DNA of 44,190 bases from a virus. Within the stretch, counting starts at the first letter, position 1; each line of letters opens with the position of its first letter. The notes under the pieces are model-generated. The model did not search any database. It was not told the origin of the DNA and was given only the letters and a program-made list of their open reading frames with translations. The stretch spans positions 1-44,190 of IMG/VR virus record IMGVR_UViG_3300029911_000063. The stretch is one strand, 5' to 3'. This document shows positions 39,949-44,190 of the stretch, in pieces. The translations under genes were made by a program, and so were the position numbers.

Positions 39949-41835
39949 TTAGGCTAAGGGGTTATTAGAGGCTCCGAGCGCAGGCATCGGGCCTGCTGGA
40001 GGTGCTGGGGCTTGTTGCGGTGGCGGTAGACCCGCTGGGGAACCAGGCGGCGCACCAGGGACACCAGGCGGTGCTGGCGGCGCGGCTGGCCCACCCGCAG
40101 GTGATACCTGACCAGAATCATCTGGCTTCTGTGGCTGATTCAATTCTGGGAAGAGCGAAGCAGGATTTGATTTCCACAGATACAAGTTCTTCGCGGCCTC
40201 GCGTGGGTTCGGGTAATCGAGGCGTTCAAACAGCGTGATAGGATCGAGCGCACCAGCCGAGAACAATTCCACGGCTTCGTTGCGGCGCGACATCGGATCT
40301 TGCGGGATCATCGAACCTTCCTTGATCGTGACGCGGATGCGGCGGTTCAGATCCGACTTCTTCAGCTCGACGTACTCGACGGCGTTTTCCTTCCCGATGA
40401 TCGAAGCAGTGTGATCCTCGGAGTAGTAGACGTAGAAGAGTTGAACCCACCAGTTGTAAATGTTGTCGGCTGCCTGTTCGATGAAGGCTGTGACACCCCC
40501 ACCGATTCGATCCAATTCCTGCGAGCGCGCGGCTGCTTGACCCTTCTGCGTCTTGGAATCGCCTTGAGCAGCTTGACCACCCGACAAGACTTTCGTTCCA
40601 AATATGCCTTTGAGTTCGTTGCGATAGTCCAGGAGTGTTTGATAGACCATCGGAGCCAACTCTGGGGCTGCTAGGCGTGCGATGGCTTTATTCACGTCAC
40701 CGCTTGGAACCCAGATCGTGTTGCCCTTGCGGACGGCTCCAGCGACGCTGTATGCCTGCTCCTTGGTGAACACGTCGCCCGACACTGCCAAACCATTGTT
40801 GGTATTCTGCGCGTTCTTGCGGATCTGTTTGTTCAGTTCGTTGATGTTCTTTTGGTTTGGAATCGCTTGCTCGAACATGTTCGTATCGTCCACTGGATGC
40901 TTGCCCAAGTTGAAGACCGACAGGAAGATGAACGGCATTTTGCGCTGCTGGAAGTGGTTCAACCCACGGCGCAAGGCTTTCGGACTGACACCTGGAATGT
41001 TCGGATCAGGCGGGATGTCGTAGTTCCAGTGAGGATTGCGGCCTTTGGAAAGGACTTTCTTCTTCAACGTCGAGAACGTCATGTCGGGCGTCCACCACTC
41101 GATGAAGCCGATCTCAGTTGCATCGTTGTCCTTTGATTCCGTGTCGATTTCCTTGGCCATCGACTTGAACATGCGCTTCATGTCGCCTGCCGTTTCCTTG
41201 CGGTGAATGCCGAGGTACCCGCCCGTGTACTCGCCTTTCTCGTCGATCGTGGCATCAGGGTCGAGGATCATCACCTGTGGACGTTTGACGACCGTCTTGA
41301 TGTCGTCCGACTGCTCTGACCAACCGACCTGCACCACACCGAGGAAGTACATAGCCCAGTAGCGCGTGAGACGCGACAGGCTGATTTTGAGCGACTGACG
41401 ATCGGCCTGGAAGCGGAGGAACTGGGCCACCTTGTCCGCGAGATCAATGCCGTCAGGCGTGTTGTCCGTCGTCACGACTGGATCAGGATTGCGCGCCGAT
41501 GAGAACGGGATGAAGGTTTCGAGAGCTTCCCAAAGCGTGTTGTCCGCCATTGGATCGTTCTTCACCATGTCGTCGATGTTGTTGTTGAACGCCTTGCCCA
41601 ACCAGTATTCATCCGAGGCTTTGCGACGCTTCTGAAGGCCAGAATCAAAATCCTTCCAGCGATCCTCCCAAGTTTTCGCTGATTTCAAAAGATCAGCGTC
41701 ATTGGTGTCTGTTTGTAATTCAGGAAGAGAAGGCGTGAGTGGGCCTTCCATCGTTTCCAGTTTTTCGGGATTCTCAACCTTGTTGATATCTTGGCCAAGG
41801 GAGAAGAATCCATCGAGTAAATCAGGAGAACCCAT
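39949..41835 (-). CDS. Portal protein, module B
   Basis: 628 aa, one residue shorter than the module A portal and clearly homologous (segments described there). Contains the PHWNYDIPPD and EGSMIPQDPMSRRNEAVELF regions and a C-terminal Pro/Ala/Gly tail (PAAPPAPPGVPGAPPGSPAG) with collagen-like Gly-x-x triplets. The start lies 2 nt after a U tract (see 41838-41882). Confidence 0.88.
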   Translation of the reverse strand: MGSPDLLDGFFSLGQDINKVENPEKLETMEGPLTPSLPELQTDTNDADLLKSAKTWEDRWKDFDSGLQKRRKASDEYWLGKAFNNNIDDMVKNDPMADNTLWEALETFIPFSSARNPDPVVTTDNTPDGIDLADKVAQFLRFQADRQSLKISLSRLTRYWAMYFLGVVQVGWSEQSDDIKTVVKRPQVMILDPDATIDEKGEYTGGYLGIHRKETAGDMKRMFKSMAKEIDTESKDNDATEIGFIEWWTPDMTFSTLKKKVLSKGRNPHWNYDIPPDPNIPGVSPKALRRGLNHFQQRKMPFIFLSVFNLGKHPVDDTNMFEQAIPNQKNINELNKQIRKNAQNTNNGLAVSGDVFTKEQAYSVAGAVRKGNTIWVPSGDVNKAIARLAAPELAPMVYQTLLDYRNELKGIFGTKVLSGGQAAQGDSKTQKGQAAARSQELDRIGGGVTAFIEQAADNIYNWWVQLFYVYYSEDHTASIIGKENAVEYVELKKSDLNRRIRVTIKEGSMIPQDPMSRRNEAVELFSAGALDPITLFERLDYPNPREAAKNLYLWKSNPASLFPELNQPQKPDDSGQVSPAGGPAAPPAPPGVPGAPPGSPAGLPPPQQAPAPPAGPMPALGASNNPLA

Positions 41836-41837
41836 AC

Positions 41838-41882
41838 AAAAAGGCGAGACACCAAAGAATAAATTCTTGAAGGTATCCCGCC
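41838..41882 (-). terminator. Hairpin plus U tract directly before portal start (module B)
   Basis: On the minus strand an 11-bp stem (GGCGGGATACC / GGTGTCTCGCC, two G-U pairs) with an inner AAGAAT/ATTCTT stem is followed by TTTTT, GT and the portal ATG. It matches the element before the module A portal in form and place although stem sequences differ. Confidence 0.7.
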
Positions 41883-41899
41883 GCTGTATAGGTAGGGAA

Positions 41900-42097
41900 T
41901 CAGGAGCAACCGAGTACGGCTAAGTTGTCTTTACGTTCCAATTTCTTGATACAACCCGCGCTATCATAGTGGATTGTAACACTTCCTTCCGCTATGTCAA
42001 AAGCACCCGAAGCAATCAAGATGTTTGCCAGGTCAATGTACCGCTGGATCTTGGTGTCAGCCGATACGATCTGGATTGAAAGCAGGGTGGGTGGCAT
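41900..42097 (-). CDS. Small protein between TerL and portal, module B, 65 aa
   Basis: The start at 42097 follows the TerL stop as TGA-T-ATG; an ATG at 42106 lies within TerL. Similar in size and in its GAFDIAEGSVTIHYDSAG segment to module A's 7617-7796 (GLFDMTQGSFVAHFDDLG). Not recognised otherwise; probably involved in packaging or portal assembly. Confidence 0.6.
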   Translation of the reverse strand: MPPTLLSIQIVSADTKIQRYIDLANILIASGAFDIAEGSVTIHYDSAGCIKKLERKDNLAVLGCS

Positions 42098-42098
42098 A

Positions 42099-43736
42099 TC
42101 AATCATCGGTTACCTCGTCCTCGTCTGGAAACGCTGGCGATGGCGCGTGCGTCTTGCCGAAGATGAGCGATGGCGACGGTCGAAGCTCGGTTGAGTCCTC
42201 GCCTGATGACATGAACGAGGCTTGACCCTTCTGCCCGTATTTCTCCATGCCGACGCGCCACAGCACCGTTGCGTGCGCCCAGTGATCCATGCCGTTTGAA
42301 GAGAGCCACTGGAAGATGTCGTTGGCCCGCGAATCCTTGCCGTTGACCTTGTAGAGCGTGCGCCAGTGTTTGATGTAATCCTCCCAATCCATCAGGTTGC
42401 CTTGAAGCGGGATGCGGCGCGTCAGGAACTCGTCAATCACTAACTGGATCATCGGGTTACGATCCGAGGCCACGGAGCCGAAGTCTTGTTTCTCACCCCA
42501 TTTTATAAGATTGAAGTTCTTCTTGTCGCGTGCGTAGTGGTTCAGAAACACTCGACCAGGGAACTTCTCACGCAACTCGCGCGGCCCTGTGATGTCAGGG
42601 GCACCATCGACGATCAGAACAGCAGTTGAATCGTTGCGAAGATATTGCTCGATCGTCTTCCAGCTTTCCGTCACGCCGTAGAAGTAAAGTCCCTCGGAGT
42701 TGCCCATGACGTAGTGCTTCTTGACGCCACTATCGCAGCCGATGATTGTTCCCTTCTGCGAGTTGACCTGGAGCGTCATGTTGCGCGTGAAGATGTCGTC
42801 GCTGATCGACGAACCATCCACAGCGTATGGCAGACCGAGAACCGATCCCCAAAAGTATTCGTGTCCCTTGGTGTTGAAGTATCCCAGGATCTCGCGTGCC
42901 GTGACCCAGGGAGCCATCATCAGGCTCATGTGGTAGCCAGACCATTCACCAACAGCTGTGGGCTTCCAGACGCCAACCCGACGTGTCTCACGGGTGATCT
43001 CGGCGTCACAACCGAGACATTGGTAACACTCGCGCACCTTGTCGATGGATTCAGGCCAGCGAAGATACTGCTCCTCACCACACTCGGGGCAGGTGATGAA
43101 CCATTCTTTCTTGTCCGAGAGTTCCCACGCAACGGAGCCAGCCGCACCCATGTTGCGAGGGTTGGTGAACTGCCACTTGCCTTTGTACTTGGACTGCTGA
43201 AGGCGTGAGTCCAGCTTCTCGATGTTCTCCTGGCTCGACGCGTCGAGTTCGTCGTTGACGTTCAGATCCGACGTGGTGATGAGCGTGTCGGCCAGCGTGT
43301 TGGTTCCCTGGTAGTTGACCATGTTATCCCCAACCTGCTTCTGTTCGAGCGTGTCTGATGTTTTGATGTACTTCTGAAGCTCTGGGTTGTTTTCGATGAT
43401 GCGGTTGACCTTGGAGCGAACGAAGCCGTACATCGCATCCATCGTCGGCAGTGTGTAGATGATCTCAAACCTTTTATACTTTGCGGCCCACAGAGTCTTG
43501 ATGATCATCAGCGTTGAGAAGCCGAGCTGCGCTGCCTTCAGCACGATCTGAAGCGACGACCAATCATCAGCGATATCAAAAAGAAAAAGATGGTCGCGCC
43601 AATCGAGCGATTCACCTTTCTCGTTCTTCACGTTGTAGAGATCAAGCCAAATGGAAAACTCCAACGTCGTCAGGTCGATGAGATCCTGCTTAGTTGGACT
43701 TGACGTATTTTGTTCGGACGTTGGTTTTGATCCCAT
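42099..43736 (-). CDS. Terminase large subunit, module B (GpA-like)
   Basis: 545 aa from ATG 43736 (MGSKPTSEQN); an ATG at 43775 is also in frame, and TerS overlaps it. Walker A-like region at residues 67-75 reads KAAQLGFST and lacks the lysine present in module A (AAAQCGKTT); Walker B-like LNVNDELD at 158-165; zinc insert C216-x2-C219 and C237/C240/C243; nuclease candidate acidic residues in IIGCDSG and LIVDGAPD. Otherwise aligns with module A TerL throughout. The altered Walker A is compatible with GpA-type terminases, where the lysine is placed differently. Confidence 0.9.
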   Translation of the reverse strand: MGSKPTSEQNTSSPTKQDLIDLTTLEFSIWLDLYNVKNEKGESLDWRDHLFLFDIADDWSSLQIVLKAAQLGFSTLMIIKTLWAAKYKRFEIIYTLPTMDAMYGFVRSKVNRIIENNPELQKYIKTSDTLEQKQVGDNMVNYQGTNTLADTLITTSDLNVNDELDASSQENIEKLDSRLQQSKYKGKWQFTNPRNMGAAGSVAWELSDKKEWFITCPECGEEQYLRWPESIDKVRECYQCLGCDAEITRETRRVGVWKPTAVGEWSGYHMSLMMAPWVTAREILGYFNTKGHEYFWGSVLGLPYAVDGSSISDDIFTRNMTLQVNSQKGTIIGCDSGVKKHYVMGNSEGLYFYGVTESWKTIEQYLRNDSTAVLIVDGAPDITGPRELREKFPGRVFLNHYARDKKNFNLIKWGEKQDFGSVASDRNPMIQLVIDEFLTRRIPLQGNLMDWEDYIKHWRTLYKVNGKDSRANDIFQWLSSNGMDHWAHATVLWRVGMEKYGQKGQASFMSSGEDSTELRPSPSLIFGKTHAPSPAFPDEDEVTDD

Positions 43737-44103
43737 GTGAGAGGAGAGCCAATTCTTCCAAACGAGCCTGATCAATGTTCACTTGAAGCACTTCAGCCTT
43801 AATGGGCGCGTATGTCCCATGAACCTTGAAAGTCATGTCAGCAGCCGTCAAACGATCTCGCGCTTTCTCTTCCACATTGGTAAGGATCTCGCTCACAACT
43901 CCCTTGGCAGTTTCAGGATCGAAGCCAAGTATTCTCATTTCCTCTTGGACGCCTTTTGCGGCTATCACACGGCCAGGTGTTGCTTTCGCTGTCGTTTCGT
44001 CGTAGCCAGCTGAAACCAGCATTGTGTCTAACCTGTCGTAATCCCCATTAGACACTGCCTCGACGAGTTTCTTAGCAAGCCGTTTCTGTCGCAAAGTGGC
44101 CAT
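43690..44103 (-). CDS. Terminase small subunit candidate, module B, 137 aa
   Basis: Starts MATLRQKRLAKKLVEAV and has a GYDETTAKATPGRVIAAKGVQEE segment typical of a helical DNA-binding small terminase family with the T-P-G-x-V..K-G-V-Q-E pattern. It overlaps the TerL start by 47 nt, so they are tightly coupled, unlike in module A. Unrelated to module A's TerS, so the packaging-site specificity probably differs. Assignment is from order and pattern. Confidence 0.7.
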   Translation of the reverse strand: MATLRQKRLAKKLVEAVSNGDYDRLDTMLVSAGYDETTAKATPGRVIAAKGVQEEMRILGFDPETAKGVVSEILTNVEEKARDRLTAADMTFKVHGTYAPIKAEVLQVNIDQARLEELALLSHGIKTNVRTKYVKSN

Positions 44104-44109
44104 ATCTCA

Positions 44110-44190
44110 TCATAATAGCTCGTTACCCTCCTGTTTAGCCAGTTTCGTTGCGAATGGATCGGTGGGAGATCCGTAAACCTTCTCAAACAA
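44110..44190 (-). CDS. Partial gene at the right edge, C-terminal 26 codons
   Basis: A frame entering from the right end (LFEKVYGSPTDPFATKLAKQ, then EGNELL and stop at 44110-44112), 6 nt before TerS. Too short to assign. In module A the gene before TerS is unrelated. Confidence 0.4.
   Translation of the reverse strand: MFEKVYGSPTDPFATKLAKQEGNELL

Overview
The window is tailed-phage DNA with standard stop codons (TAA, TAG and TGA all end genes) and sigma-70-like promoters, so the host is a bacterium; the sequence does not identify it. The gene set fits a short-tailed phage: lambda GpA-type large terminase, large portal, scaffold, HK97-fold-type coat, fibres, internal virion/ejection proteins and a lysis cluster. 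No tail-tube, tape-measure or contractile-sheath gene, integrase or CI-type repressor was recognised.

Layout. (1) 1-14659, minus strand, 'module A': fibre N-terminus at the edge, head accessory genes, coat, scaffold, portal, large terminase (TerL), three small genes, GroEL, GroES, small terminase (TerS), then a replication-initiator-like gene with iteron-like repeats. (2) 14660-14851: divergent promoters. (3) 14852-21682, plus strand: early region with a KGG-like basic protein, zinc-knuckle mini-proteins, a Bet/RecT annealase, a PD-(D/E)XK exonuclease, a Gly-x dipeptide-repeat protein, a promoter-headed structured non-coding segment, and NinB-like and NinG-like proteins. (4) 21685-21710: bidirectional terminator. 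(5) 21822-34800, minus strand: holin candidate, papain-like peptidase, lytic-transglycosylase virion protein, connector and fibres, plus one oppositely oriented moron-like membrane gene. (6) 34812-44190, minus strand, 'module B': a second, diverged and more GC-rich set of head genes (coat, scaffold, portal, TerL, a different TerS), with an HNH endonuclease gene but no chaperonins.

The most important structural point is that bases 1-106 are identical to 34553-34658. Joining base 34552 to base 1 gives a 34,552-bp circle with one fibre gene in frame across the join, one divergent promoter region, one convergent terminator and one copy of each module. Module B is then a second allele of the head module. 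Either the contig ran round a circular phage and on into a related strain through the shared fibre sequence, or the replicon really carries two head modules. Sequence alone cannot decide, but the first reading is simpler.

The most unusual biology is a complete GroES/GroEL pair placed between TerS and TerL in what looks like a ~35-kb phage, where module B has nothing. Other notable signals are a start-site architecture in which at least sixteen genes begin exactly one T after the upstream stop codon (stop-T-ATG) with little Shine-Dalgarno sequence; hairpin plus U-tract elements placed directly before start codons, conserved upstream of both portal genes; a long structured leader before TerS; and a ~375-nt structured non-coding segment in the early region.
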